Below, one piece after another: positions 16,625 to 23,821 of a stretch of DNA of 32,222 bases (position 1 is the first letter of the stretch; each line of letters begins with the position of its first letter). The DNA is from Clostridiales bacterium (lineage in GTDB: Bacteria > Bacillota > Clostridia > Oscillospirales > CAG-272). The translations under genes and the position numbers were made by a program. The stretch is from positions 1 to 32,222 of the forward strand of contig DPGD01000008.1 of NCBI GenBank assembly GCA_003522145.1, read 5' to 3'. The notes under the pieces are model-generated. The model had not been told where the DNA came from and made no database searches. It worked only from the letters and a program-made list of their open reading frames with translations.

Positions 16625-16653
16625 ATTATACCATACATCTATAAATAAGGCAA
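16625..16653 (-). promoter_or_regulatory. dnaA promoter
   Basis: On the minus strand TTGCCT (16648-16653) and TATAAT (16625-16630) are separated by 17 bp, a good sigma-A promoter. The leader to the dnaA start is about 95 nt. No consensus DnaA box was found beside it. Confidence 0.75.
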
Positions 16654-16735
16654 GAAATTTGCAAAAATTTACAATTTATTTACAAACAAAAAGGCAAAAA
16701 TACCGAGCTTTTCGTTTAAAAAAAGAAAAATACCC

Positions 16736-16765
16736 TTGACAAAAAGAACTTTTCTGATATATAAT
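16736..16765 (+). promoter_or_regulatory. rpmH promoter
   Basis: TTGACA (16736-16741) and TATAAT (16760-16765) with an 18-bp spacer are two perfect hexamers. This strong promoter drives rpmH and probably the rnpA-yidD-yidC-jag genes, divergently from dnaA. Confidence 0.9.
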
Positions 16766-16815
16766 GGAAAGCGTCGCAATGGAAAATACTTAGCGAAAGT
16801 GAGGTGCATCCGAAA

Positions 16816-16950
16816 ATGAAGAGAACTTACCAGCCCAAGAAACGCCAGAGAAAGATGGAACACGGCTTCAGAAAAAGAATGAGCACTGCCAACGGCAGAA
16901 AAGTTCTGAAGAGAAGACGCCAGAAGGGCAGAGCCAGACTCACCTATTGA
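16816..16950 (+). CDS. rpmH: 50S ribosomal protein L34
   Basis: The 44-residue, highly basic protein MKRTYQPKKRQRK...RARLTY matches L34, a small protein of the 50S subunit that contacts 23S rRNA. The GFRKRMSTANGRKVLKRRRQKGR block is the family signature. The ATG has GAGGTG nine bases upstream. It is the first gene on the plus side of the origin, in its conserved place beside rnpA. Confidence 0.97.
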   Translation: MKRTYQPKKRQRKMEHGFRKRMSTANGRKVLKRRRQKGRARLTY

Positions 16951-16983
16951 GCTCTGGTGGACGAGCAGTAAAGCAAATATACA

Positions 16984-17036
16984 CCGCCGGTTGCGTAATC
17001 TCCCACAAGAGAAAACGGTATCCAGGCGGGTTTTTT
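16984..17036 (+). terminator. possible attenuator/terminator between rpmH and rnpA
   Basis: CCGCC (16984-16988) can pair with GGCGG (17025-17029), with TCTC/GAGA inside, and six T follow. The base-paired stem is long and imperfect. Partial termination here would explain higher L34 than RNase P protein output, but that is inference. Confidence 0.45.
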
Positions 17037-17090
17037 GCCATAAGAGGAATTTTGGAGCTCTGACCGTCTGACGGAAGAAAGGAAACAGAA

Positions 17091-17465
17091 ATGCGCTACG
17101 GGGTTCTGTGCGAGAACCATTTATACAACAAGGTTTTTTCTGCCCGGAAAAAGGCAGGAGGAAAAACCGTGGTGGTTTACTATCTGAAGGATTTGAAGGC
17201 CAATAAACTGCGTAAAGCGAATCCGATGAAAGAAAAGATCAATCGTATGGGAATCTCGGTATCCAAAAAAAACGGGGGAGCGGTCAAGCGCAACCGGGCA
17301 AAGAGGATCATTCGGGAGGCCTACAGGCAGATCGAAAGCGAGCGTCCTTTGAAAAAGGGAAATCTGATCGTTATTCTGGCAAGAGAAGGAATCGGCGGCG
17401 CAAAAATGCAGGATGTGAAAAGGGATCTCTTCCGTTCTTTTGAGCGATTGGAGCTGTTCTTGTGA
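17091..17465 (+). CDS. rnpA: ribonuclease P protein component
   Basis: The 124-residue basic protein is the protein subunit of RNase P, which matures tRNA 5' ends with the RNA subunit. The conserved RNR region KKNGGAVKRNRAKRIIREAYR spans residues 59-79. The N-terminus lacks the usual early L-x-x-x-x-x-F run in full but has NKVFSARKKAGGKTVVVYYL at 13-32, the F-x-x-x-x-x-x-G strand. The start has AAAGGA upstream. It overlaps yidD by four bases. Confidence 0.94.
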   Translation: MRYGVLCENHLYNKVFSARKKAGGKTVVVYYLKDLKANKLRKANPMKEKINRMGISVSKKNGGAVKRNRAKRIIREAYRQIESERPLKKGNLIVILAREGIGGAKMQDVKRDLFRSFERLELFL

Positions 17466-17725
17466 AGAAATTCCACGAAAAACTGGTGGAAATTGCCCTT
17501 TTTCCCGTAAAATTCTATCGGAAATACATTTCCAAGAATTTGGGTGCAGGGAAGTGCAAGTATTTGCCCACCTGTTCGGAATATGCCTTGGAGGCATTCC
17601 GGGAATGGGGGATATTCTGTGGCTTTTTTCTTTCCCTTTGGCGGGTCTTGCGTTGCAATCCCTTTTCAAAGGGCGGCTACGATCCGGTTCCCCGGTGCAA
17701 AAGAAAAAAACGAAAAGATCAATAA
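17462..17725 (+). CDS. yidD: membrane protein insertion efficiency factor YidD
   Basis: The 87-residue protein has the YidD core FYRKYISKNLG...KCKYLPTCSEYALEAFREWG, with the conserved Cys pair, and the C-terminal block RVLRCNPFSKGGYDPVP. It helps membrane insertion together with YidC at the inner face of the membrane. The GTG start overlaps the rnpA stop (GTGA), indicating translational coupling. An alternative reading frame across the same DNA is not coding. Confidence 0.93.
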   Translation: MKKFHEKLVEIALFPVKFYRKYISKNLGAGKCKYLPTCSEYALEAFREWGIFCGFFLSLWRVLRCNPFSKGGYDPVPRCKRKKRKDQ

Positions 17726-17857
17726 TTATTTTTTGTAAAATATTCCGTGCGACAAGTATGTACGCGGCAGGATTTTTCCTGACCGCTCTTTTCCGGTGCA
17801 CAAAAGCGGGTACGCACCGGACATGGATTGACCCGTAAAAGAAAGGAACAGAAAACC

Positions 17858-20032
17858 GTGAAAAAGAACAGATTTCGTTCGCTTTTGCTCTTTTGTCTGT
17901 GTTTTGCCACGATGCTTTCCTTCGTGGGATGCTTCGGATCCGGAAGCAAAACCGATACGACTGCCTATCAGGCAAAAGAAGATGAACTGAAATACAACAG
18001 CCTGTCCGATGAAGGAAAATTCGTGCTGTACAAGGCAAGCCTGTCGGACGAGGAGTTGGAAAAGCTGAAGGACAAGAAGGCTGCGGACTTAAAAGGCGAA
18101 GAAAAAGAGAAATTCGAAAAGTTCAAAAAGGAAAACATTTACTTCCTGTCCATCGAAGAAGAAAGCTACGGTACGGAAACCGACAAAAAGAGCCACAAAA
18201 TATATGTCCTGAGAGAATTGATTACCGGCACAAAGCTGGTGAACAGCGGGGCGGACAATCCGAATGTGACCTACACGGATATGTACACCCTGGGCTATAA
18301 ATTTGTGGAGGACAGTGCTTCTGACGCTAAAGTGAAGACCTACACTCTGGAAAAACTGACCGATAAGGACGATCTGCACGCTCCGACGACCGATAAGGAG
18401 AAGGAAGAGGAGGTCCTGCGGTACAACAGCCTTTCCGAAAAGGGAAAGTTCGTTTTGTTCCTTGCACAGCAGGGCAAAGAATTGTCTTTTGAGGACTTGG
18501 AAAAGGAAGAGAACAAGGAACTGAAAGCGGCTTTTGAGCAGTTCAAGAAGGACTTCTGCTTCCTGAATCTGAAAAAAGAGAAGGATGCGGAAAACAACTT
18601 TACCTCGACCTTTGTGCTTCAGTATCCGGAAGAAGTGAAGGCCTATGAAGGCGGAGAGATTTCAAAGGTAACTGCGACGGATGCCAACGGCAATGATGTG
18701 GAAATCAACCGTGTTTATGTGGAGATGAGCGACCGGGGCTACAAATTCGTAGAAGACAGCGCCTCAGATGCCCAAGATAAGACCTATACGCTGGTTGCCG
18801 CAGATAAGGTTGCCGAGAGCCGGGGCTTCATGTACTACATTTATATGCCCATCGGCAAGGTTCTGAGCTTTATCAATAATATTGTGCCCAGTTATATCTT
18901 TACTTTGTTTGTTTTTGCAATCTTAGTGAAGATTTTGCTTGTCTGGTTCGGCTACAAGCAGCAGAAGACCATGATCAAGCAGGCACAGTTCAAACCGAAG
19001 GAACAGGCGATCCGCAACAAATACAAGGGCAGAAACGACCGGGTCACACAGCAGAAGATGCAGCAGGAAATTATGGAAGCCCAGCAAGCAGAGGGCGTGA
19101 GCGCCTTCGGCGGATGCTTGCCCTTGCTGATTCAGTTCCCCATTATCATCATTCTGTATGAGGTGATCCGGAACCCCCTGCAGTATGTGGCAGGATACTC
19201 CACAACTTTAATCAATTCCATAAAGAATGTGCTGTGCTATAACAGCGTTTCCGGGTGGAACCTGACCAGCTCCATCACCAATTATGCCCAGACGGCAAGT
19301 GTGAACGGGATTACAGACCTGGATATGGTGGCGGTATTGCGGGATAATTGGGCGAATTTCACCAATGTTTCGGGAATGTCCGAAAGAGCCGCCTCCGACC
19401 TGCCGAACTTCTACGCTTTCGGCAACCATGTCGACCTGTCGGTGACGCCTTCCATCACCTTCTCCTGGCCGCAGGTGTTGTATTTGCTGATTCCGATTAT
19501 TACCTTTGTGACGCTGTACTTCAGCATGAAGCTGAACCGGAAGATGACCGGAGGGCTCAGCGACCAGCAGGCAGCCGCCGGCGGTGCGTCAAATACGGGC
19601 GCTGCCAATAAAATTATGGATCTGATGATGCCGGCACTCAGCACCTTCTTTACCTTCATGTTCCCGGCAGTGCTGGGCATATACTGGATTTTCAACAATC
19701 TGTTGGGTACGGTACAACAATTTATTCTCAATAAAATCATGCCCCTGCCGGTATTTACCGAAGAGGACTATAAAAAAGCGGAAAAAGAGTACAATAAGGG
19801 TAAGGACGGTGGCAAAAAGAAGGTTTCCGCCACGGTCAGCGATCCTTCCAAGCCCAGAGCCAAGACTTTGCATTGCGACGAGGACGAAGAGGATTATCCC
19901 GAATTGCCACCAATGAGAGAGGATGACAGTGTCTTCTTAAAACCGGAGGAGAAAAAGGGAAAAGTCGGCAAAGCGTCTATGAAAGACGAAAAAAAAGAGA
20001 AAAACAACGAAGACAAATCGGATAATAAGTGA
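17858..20032 (+). CDS. yidC: YidC/Oxa1 membrane protein insertase with duplicated N-terminal ectodomain
   Basis: The 724-residue protein starts at GTG with AAAGGAA upstream; an earlier in-frame TTG lacks a ribosome-binding site. A lipoprotein signal ends at Cys25 (SFVGC). Residues 41-315 are an unusually large extracytoplasmic region built of two related modules (41-167 and 183-315). The YidC core follows: first membrane segment near 344-362, cytoplasmic loop with KQQKTMIKQAQFKPKEQAIRNKYK (367-390), FGGCLPLLIQFPI (417-429), and further segments near 535-558 and 590-626. Lys358 occupies the place of the hydrophilic-groove Arg of SpoIIIJ. The cytoplasmic tail (630-724) is highly charged. Bacillus homologues are about 260-280 residues. 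It lies between yidD and jag, as expected. Confidence 0.95.
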   Translation: MKKNRFRSLLLFCLCFATMLSFVGCFGSGSKTDTTAYQAKEDELKYNSLSDEGKFVLYKASLSDEELEKLKDKKAADLKGEEKEKFEKFKKENIYFLSIEEESYGTETDKKSHKIYVLRELITGTKLVNSGADNPNVTYTDMYTLGYKFVEDSASDAKVKTYTLEKLTDKDDLHAPTTDKEKEEEVLRYNSLSEKGKFVLFLAQQGKELSFEDLEKEENKELKAAFEQFKKDFCFLNLKKEKDAENNFTSTFVLQYPEEVKAYEGGEISKVTATDANGNDVEINRVYVEMSDRGYKFVEDSASDAQDKTYTLVAADKVAESRGFMYYIYMPIGKVLSFINNIVPSYIFTLFVFAILVKILLVWFGYKQQKTMIKQAQFKPKEQAIRNKYKGRNDRVTQQKMQQEIMEAQQAEGVSAFGGCLPLLIQFPIIIILYEVIRNPLQYVAGYSTTLINSIKNVLCYNSVSGWNLTSSITNYAQTASVNGITDLDMVAVLRDNWANFTNVSGMSERAASDLPNFYAFGNHVDLSVTPSITFSWPQVLYLLIPIITFVTLYFSMKLNRKMTGGLSDQQAAAGGASNTGAANKIMDLMMPALSTFFTFMFPAVLGIYWIFNNLLGTVQQFILNKIMPLPVFTEEDYKKAEKEYNKGKDGGKKKVSATVSDPSKPRAKTLHCDEDEEDYPELPPMREDDSVFLKPEEKKGKVGKASMKDEKKEKNNEDKSDNK
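17978..18802 (+). repeat. tandem module duplication inside yidC
   Basis: Two successive protein modules (17978-18358 and 18404-18802) share YNSLSDEGKFVLYKA / YNSLSEKGKFVLFLA at the start, a charged helix ending FEKFKKENIYFLS / FEQFKKDFCFLNL in the middle, and GYKFVEDSASDAKVKTYTL / GYKFVEDSASDAQDKTYTL at the end. The near-identical last block suggests recent duplication or strong constraint. Confidence 0.85.
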
Positions 20033-20049
20033 TTTCGGAGGAATCTGTT

Positions 20050-20769
20050 TTGAAACAAGAATTGATTGTAACCGGCTCAACTATTGAAGAAGCCTTGAGA
20101 AACGGTGCGGAACAGTTGGGTGTGATGCCGGAAGAGCTGAAATATGAAGTGTTGGTAGAGCCGAAAAAGGGAATTTTGGGAATCGGCAGAGTGGCCGCCA
20201 AATTGAAGGTCTGCTACGAGGAAGCGGAAGCGCCGGCAGAAAAAACGACTTCTGTGGCAAAAACAGCTCCTGCAAAAAGGACGGAGACGGCAGAGGAAAA
20301 CAATGTGGCGTTGCGGTTTGTAAGAACTCTGCTGGAGGATATGGAGCTGGAGGCCGAAGCGACCATTGAGGAAACCGACGGAGAGGAAAAAATCATCCGG
20401 ATTTCCGGGAAGGACGCCGGCTCTCTCATCGGCTACCACGGCGAAACCATGGATGCGCTCCAGTATCTGACCAATCTTGCGGCCAATAAAAAGTCGGGAG
20501 AAGAGGAGAAGAGGGAATACCAGAAAATTCTCCTGGATATTGAAAATTACAGAGAAAAGCGTGCCGAGACCTTGAAGGCTCTCGCCAGAAGAATGGCTGG
20601 AAGAGTGCTGAAGTACGGCAAGAACATCTCTCTGGAGCCCATGTCTGCCTATGAACGGCGGATCATTCACTCGGAAGTGCAGGGCATTCAAGGTGTTACG
20701 ACCTATTCGGTGGGTACCGATAACAATCGCCGTGTGGTGATTGCTCTGGACAACGACGAGGAAAACTGA
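20050..20769 (+). CDS. jag: RNA-binding protein Jag (SpoIIIJ-associated, KhpB type)
   Basis: The 239-residue cytoplasmic protein has an N-terminal Jag domain (residues 3-55, VEPKKGILGIG), an Ala/Thr/Glu-rich linker (58-84), a KH domain with the GxxG loop GYHG at 128-131, and an R3H domain with Arg203-x3-His207 (YERRIIHSE). Relatives bind mRNAs and affect cell elongation together with KhpA. The chosen TTG start has GGAGG eight bases upstream; an in-frame GTG at 20029 overlaps the yidC stop but lacks such a site. Expected neighbours mnmE/mnmG do not follow. Confidence 0.94.
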   Translation: MKQELIVTGSTIEEALRNGAEQLGVMPEELKYEVLVEPKKGILGIGRVAAKLKVCYEEAEAPAEKTTSVAKTAPAKRTETAEENNVALRFVRTLLEDMELEAEATIEETDGEEKIIRISGKDAGSLIGYHGETMDALQYLTNLAANKKSGEEEKREYQKILLDIENYREKRAETLKALARRMAGRVLKYGKNISLEPMSAYERRIIHSEVQGIQGVTTYSVGTDNNRRVVIALDNDEEN

Positions 20770-20801
20770 AAAAACGCGGAAGGACACCTCTGAAAAAGTT
20801 T

Positions 20802-20840
20802 ACAGCGCCCGGAATTTCTTTGGAATTCCGGGCGCTGTTT
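20802..20840 (+). terminator. strong terminator after jag
   Basis: A perfect 15-bp stem ACAGCGCCCGGAATT / AATTCCGGGCGCTGT with a small loop, then TTT. It ends the rpmH-jag unit and may also act on the convergent gene at 20902-21939. Confidence 0.85.
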
Positions 20841-20901
20841 TGAACAGCGCACACTATAGAGGACTTTTTCAATAGAGAAATATTTTATTGTTGCGAGAGG
20901 T

Positions 20902-21939
20902 TTACTTTTTCAGCGTGACAATAAATCCGTCGGTTCCGTTACCGTATATGGTGTAGGTGTTGTTTTGCACATTTTCGGTAGGAAGGGGAACCGAAGTGGT
21001 ATCCCCGGAAGAGGCCACATAGTATACCTCATAAAGTGTGCCGTCGGCAAGGGCAATCTGAAGGCGCCGGTTGATGTTGTAGCCTTTCACCTCATTGAGA
21101 TAGCTTTCCAGGGTCAGATTGTTCTGGTAGATATAGGAGGCGTGCGGGATCCCCACATAGCGCAGGTGGCGCAGATCGGAGGAGGTGCGCTCTTCCACAT
21201 GGACCCGGCTTTGAATGATGCCCAATTTGGCGCCTTTCTCAAAGAGAAAGGCGGTTTGCAGGGCTACAATCGGATCGGAAAACTGATAACTGACGGTTTT
21301 ATCATCGACTTTGGTGGTATAGCGGGCATCCAGCGCATAACCGGCGGCATGGTCAGAAGCGGGAAGCTCTTTGTTGCCATCGGAGCAACTGAGACTTCCG
21401 GTGGTGCCGTCTGTGGGCATTCCGGCAAGAATCAGCAATTCAAATTCCGGATAGCTTTCAATGAGAGCAAAGTTCAGTTCTTCAAAAGCTCTTAAGGCCT
21501 CTTCGTTGACCGAAATTTGGCTGTTTGCCAACTGCAATTTCCGGTCATTTCGTGTTTCCCGTTTGGCGTAGATGTTCACGACGCCCGAAGGCATCCCGGT
21601 GAAGGGAAGTTCGGCACTGACCGGCAGAAGCGGGTTGGCCGTTTTGATGTCGGCAGAGCTTTTGGAAACCCAGGAAATGGCTCCGATTGGTGGTTCGGTG
21701 GTACTTGGGGAAGTGCCGGCTTCAGTTCGGGTTTCTGTCGGGAGAGGTCCGGTTTCCGAAGGGAGAGATGTGGGACTGCCGGGGCCTTCGGTATGGGCCG
21801 GAGTTTCATCAAGGCGGACAAAATGCGCCACAGTCAGGCCGACGATCAGGCCGACAACCAGGCACAGGGCGGCGGTCAAGGCGTAGATTTTGGTATAGTT
21901 GTGTTTGATTTGTTGGGATCTGCCTGATCTGGAATTCAT
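20902..21939 (-). CDS. membrane-anchored VanY-like (peptidase M15B) protein
   Basis: The 345-residue protein has a basic N-terminus, one membrane segment (about residues 17-40), a Ser/Thr/Pro/Glu-rich extracellular linker (45-85) and an M15B D,D-carboxypeptidase-like domain. The metal motif S-x-H-x2-G-x-A-x-D is present as SDHAAGYALD (His197, Asp204). The second motif, normally E-P-W-H-x-R-Y-V-G, reads DLRHLRYVG (Asp255, His258), so the catalytic Glu is replaced by Asp and the Trp by Arg. All three metal ligands remain, but activity on peptidoglycan D-Ala-D-Ala stems is doubtful. A further 85-residue C-terminal extension follows. The ATG has GGGAGG upstream, and an extended -10 promoter lies at 21979-21984. 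Confidence 0.8.
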   Translation of the reverse strand: MNSRSGRSQQIKHNYTKIYALTAALCLVVGLIVGLTVAHFVRLDETPAHTEGPGSPTSLPSETGPLPTETRTEAGTSPSTTEPPIGAISWVSKSSADIKTANPLLPVSAELPFTGMPSGVVNIYAKRETRNDRKLQLANSQISVNEEALRAFEELNFALIESYPEFELLILAGMPTDGTTGSLSCSDGNKELPASDHAAGYALDARYTTKVDDKTVSYQFSDPIVALQTAFLFEKGAKLGIIQSRVHVEERTSSDLRHLRYVGIPHASYIYQNNLTLESYLNEVKGYNINRRLQIALADGTLYEVYYVASSGDTTSVPLPTENVQNNTYTIYGNGTDGFIVTLKK

Positions 21940-21978
21940 TTTTTACCTCCCGGAAGATGTTGGAATGGTCTTTTGGGT

Positions 21979-21984
21979 AGTATA
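21979..21984 (-). promoter_or_regulatory. extended -10 promoter of the VanY-like gene
   Basis: TATACT on the minus strand preceded by TG-T (TGTTATACT), an extended -10; the -35 is poor (TTTATT at 17 bp). It lies about 45 nt upstream of the start codon. Confidence 0.55.
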
Positions 21985-22029
21985 ACACATTTTTTTGAAA
22001 AATAAAAGATGTACGGGGAAATTTTTACA

Positions 22030-22189
22030 GGGTCTCTCGAAATATTCAAAGTGTTTCCGGCGGAGAACAGTCTGTGAGAAGAACGAGGGGCAGAAATGCC
22101 GGAGCGTTTTGTATAGGAAGGTCTTTTGCAACGAATCTCTGCGGAAAAACGCCGCTTTTCAATGTGCGAAGAGGTTTTCAGAGGATTCT
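22030..22189 (-). repeat. dispersed ~157-bp element, copy C
   Basis: Minus-oriented family member. The right end, read on the plus strand, is GGGTCTCTCGAAATATTC. The core on the minus strand is GAGATTCGTTGCAAAAG, and the other end AATCCTCTGAAAA is decayed (GGGT lost). It lies in the 413-bp gap between ribU and the VanY-like gene; apart from this element, a promoter and a terminator I see nothing in that gap. Confidence 0.65.
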
Positions 22190-22238
22190 GCAGCAAGAAC
22201 GGTTTTGTCCGGATATTCCGGCAGAATTTCCGGATATA

Positions 22239-22272
22239 AAAACAGCCCGGTTTTAAAGAATCCCGGGCTGTG
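22239..22272 (-). terminator. intrinsic terminator of ribU
   Basis: On the minus strand ACAGCCCGG / CCGGGCTGT forms a 9-bp stem followed by TTTTTAT. Confidence 0.8.
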
Positions 22273-22352
22273 GAAGAAGTCACTGCAAAAAAATGTATTT
22301 TTTTATCCGATCACTACCAATTCCCTTACCGACGCTAAAGAGCGGTCGGACA

Positions 22353-22976
22353 TCAGGACTCCTTGCCCTTCAGCAACGGAGAGAGAGGCTTGTAAATCAA
22401 AAGGGCCAGAATGGTGACCAGCAAACACTTTACCAAGGTGAAGGGCAGATTGAACACGACGAGGGCCAAAAACAGCTTGTCGCCGAAGGGGAGAAACCGG
22501 TTATAAGCGCTCATCAGAGCTTCCCGATCTCCGCCGAAAAACAATTTGATATAGAAGGGATATACAATGAAATAGTTTGTGGCTAAGGAAAGCAGAGCCG
22601 AGGCTCCGCTGCCCACAGCTCCCCCCACAAGGGCTGTGGTTTTGGTTTTATGCCGCCGGTAAATAATTCCTGCGGCACCGACAAAGATCGCAGAGAGAAG
22701 AAAATTGGACAGCTCTCCCACAAACATCGAGGATGAAAAGGGCAGATGCAGACAATTCTTCAACAGGGATATGGCCATACCCCAAAGCGGCCCTAAAGCA
22801 AAGGACCCAAGAAGGGCAGGAAGATCGGAAAAATCGAACTTCAGAAAATCCGGAACGAAGGGCAAAGAAAACTCTAAAAGCTGAAGTACAAAGCTCGCCG
22901 CCGACAAAATGGCGGTGACGGACAGAGGACGAATGAAGGAAGGTCTGTTTTTGCTTGTGTTTTTTGTGTTTTTCAT
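22353..22976 (-). CDS. ribU: RibU-type riboflavin ECF transporter S component
   Basis: This 207-residue hydrophobic protein has about six membrane segments and ECF S-component features: a basic N-terminus with RPLSVTAILSAASFVLQLLEF, the FDFSDLPALLGSFALGPLWGMAISLLKN block (residues 48-75), and a C-terminal helix pair. The riboflavin assignment rests on the FMN riboswitch in its own leader plus resemblance to RibU. It would bind the vitamin at the membrane and pair with EcfA/A'/T, which are encoded elsewhere. The ATG has only a weak ribosome site nearby; a strong GAGGAGAAAGG lies about 30 nt upstream, separated by a small hairpin (GCTTTC/GAAAGC). The 269-nt leader between riboswitch terminator and start shows no other recognisable feature. 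Confidence 0.87.
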   Translation of the reverse strand: MKNTKNTSKNRPSFIRPLSVTAILSAASFVLQLLEFSLPFVPDFLKFDFSDLPALLGSFALGPLWGMAISLLKNCLHLPFSSSMFVGELSNFLLSAIFVGAAGIIYRRHKTKTTALVGGAVGSGASALLSLATNYFIVYPFYIKLFFGGDREALMSAYNRFLPFGDKLFLALVVFNLPFTLVKCLLVTILALLIYKPLSPLLKGKES

Positions 22977-23245
22977 AATTCTTACTGCTTTCGGTATGAA
23001 AGCACCTTTCTCCTCACGGAATAGTTGTATTCAGAGAAGCAAGGCTGCGCATATTCGTTTCTCTTTTCGGTAAAAGCCGGGTCAAAAGAAGGGTTTCAAG
23101 GCTCAAAGACGGAACCTGAAAGCTCTTGGCCGAAGGTTCAGAGAAAAAGATTCGTTCAAGAGACCGAAAAAACGATCCAAGCCGAAAGATTTCGGTGAAA
23201 AAAGGTCGGACGGAAGTTTTTTCAACTGTATGCGAAAATCCTCCC

Positions 23246-23275
23246 AAAAAGAAAAACGCTCCCCAAAAGGGTGCG
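23246..23275 (-). terminator. riboswitch-controlled terminator upstream of ribU
   Basis: Directly downstream of the FMN aptamer on the minus strand, CGCACCC / GGGGAGCG pair (one mismatch) with a short T loop, followed by TTTTTCTTTTT. The placement implies transcription attenuation when FMN is bound. Confidence 0.75.
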
Positions 23276-23282
23276 CTGAAAC

Positions 23283-23543
23283 GCTGCTTTTCTCATCCGG
23301 ACTGTACCGTCGGTGCAGGAACCTCCCCTGCTCGGCGCCGTTTGGCGTTCGTGGACTGGGAAAACAATCTGCCGTTTGCCCCCTGCTCTTCCCCGATCTG
23401 CGGATCTTGTCGAAAAAATCGGAATGGATTTTTTGGACGAATGCTCCGAAGGCTTCCTTAAGAAACCTTGAAGAGCTTTGGGCACTGCGCGGTCTTTGGT
23501 TTCGTCACCACCGGTGTGGAATTTCACCAACCCCCAAAGTATT
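23283..23543 (-). ncRNA. FMN riboswitch (RFN element) with enlarged variable stem
   Basis: On the minus strand the conserved RFN blocks occur in order: GGTGAAATTCC-ACACCGGTGGT (5' part), CAGTCCACGA, an AGCAGG/CCTGC hairpin, then ACCGACGGTACAGTCCGGATG and GAGAAAAG (3' part). P1 pairs weakly (CTTT/AAAG). The P3 variable region between GGTGGT and AGTCCACGA is about 140-150 nt, against roughly 20 nt in Bacillus subtilis ribD. It can fold an extended stem (TGCCC/GGGCA, then GCTCTT/AAGAGC, then inner hairpins including AAAAAATC/GATTTTTT). FMN binding should favour the terminator at 23246-23275, repressing ribU. Confidence 0.88.
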
Positions 23544-23556
23544 TGATCTGTATGCA

Positions 23557-23713
23557 GGGTACCGCTGAAAATTCCCCCGTATCCGGCACCGGCCGTTTTG
23601 CCGCAGAACTTTGTTGCAAAAAGTCTTCATACACAAGGTGTTCTTTGATTTTGCGCTTTGTTCTTCGACACAACCGTTGGCGCCAAACTTACTTTGGAAA
23701 TTTAGGGATACCC
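23557..23713 (+). repeat. dispersed 157-bp element, copy D
   Basis: Plus-oriented copy, exactly 157 bp. The left end is GGGTACCGCTGAAAATTCCC and the right end is complementary to GGGTATCCCTAAATTTCC. The core is AGAACTTTGTTGCAAAAA. It abuts the 5' side of the FMN riboswitch, so it lies where a ribU promoter would be expected; I found no convincing hexamers in it. Confidence 0.75.
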
Positions 23714-23783
23714 TATTTTTTTCCGAAGCCCGGCAATCCGGGCAACCGTTTTTCAAGGCAAAAATGCCGATTAAAAGGGATCC

Positions 23784-23820
23784 GAGGGATGCCGCAATGC
23801 GGCATCCCTCTTTTTTAAAA
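23784..23820. terminator. palindromic hairpin after tuf
   Basis: GAGGGATGCCGCA / TGCGGCATCCCTC is a near-perfect 27-nt palindrome 12 bp past the tuf stop. The T-run (TTTTTT) lies on the plus-strand side. On the tuf (minus) side only TTTT occurs, after a gap. It should terminate plus-strand transcription well and tuf transcription less certainly. Confidence 0.65.
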
Positions 23821-23821
23821 A

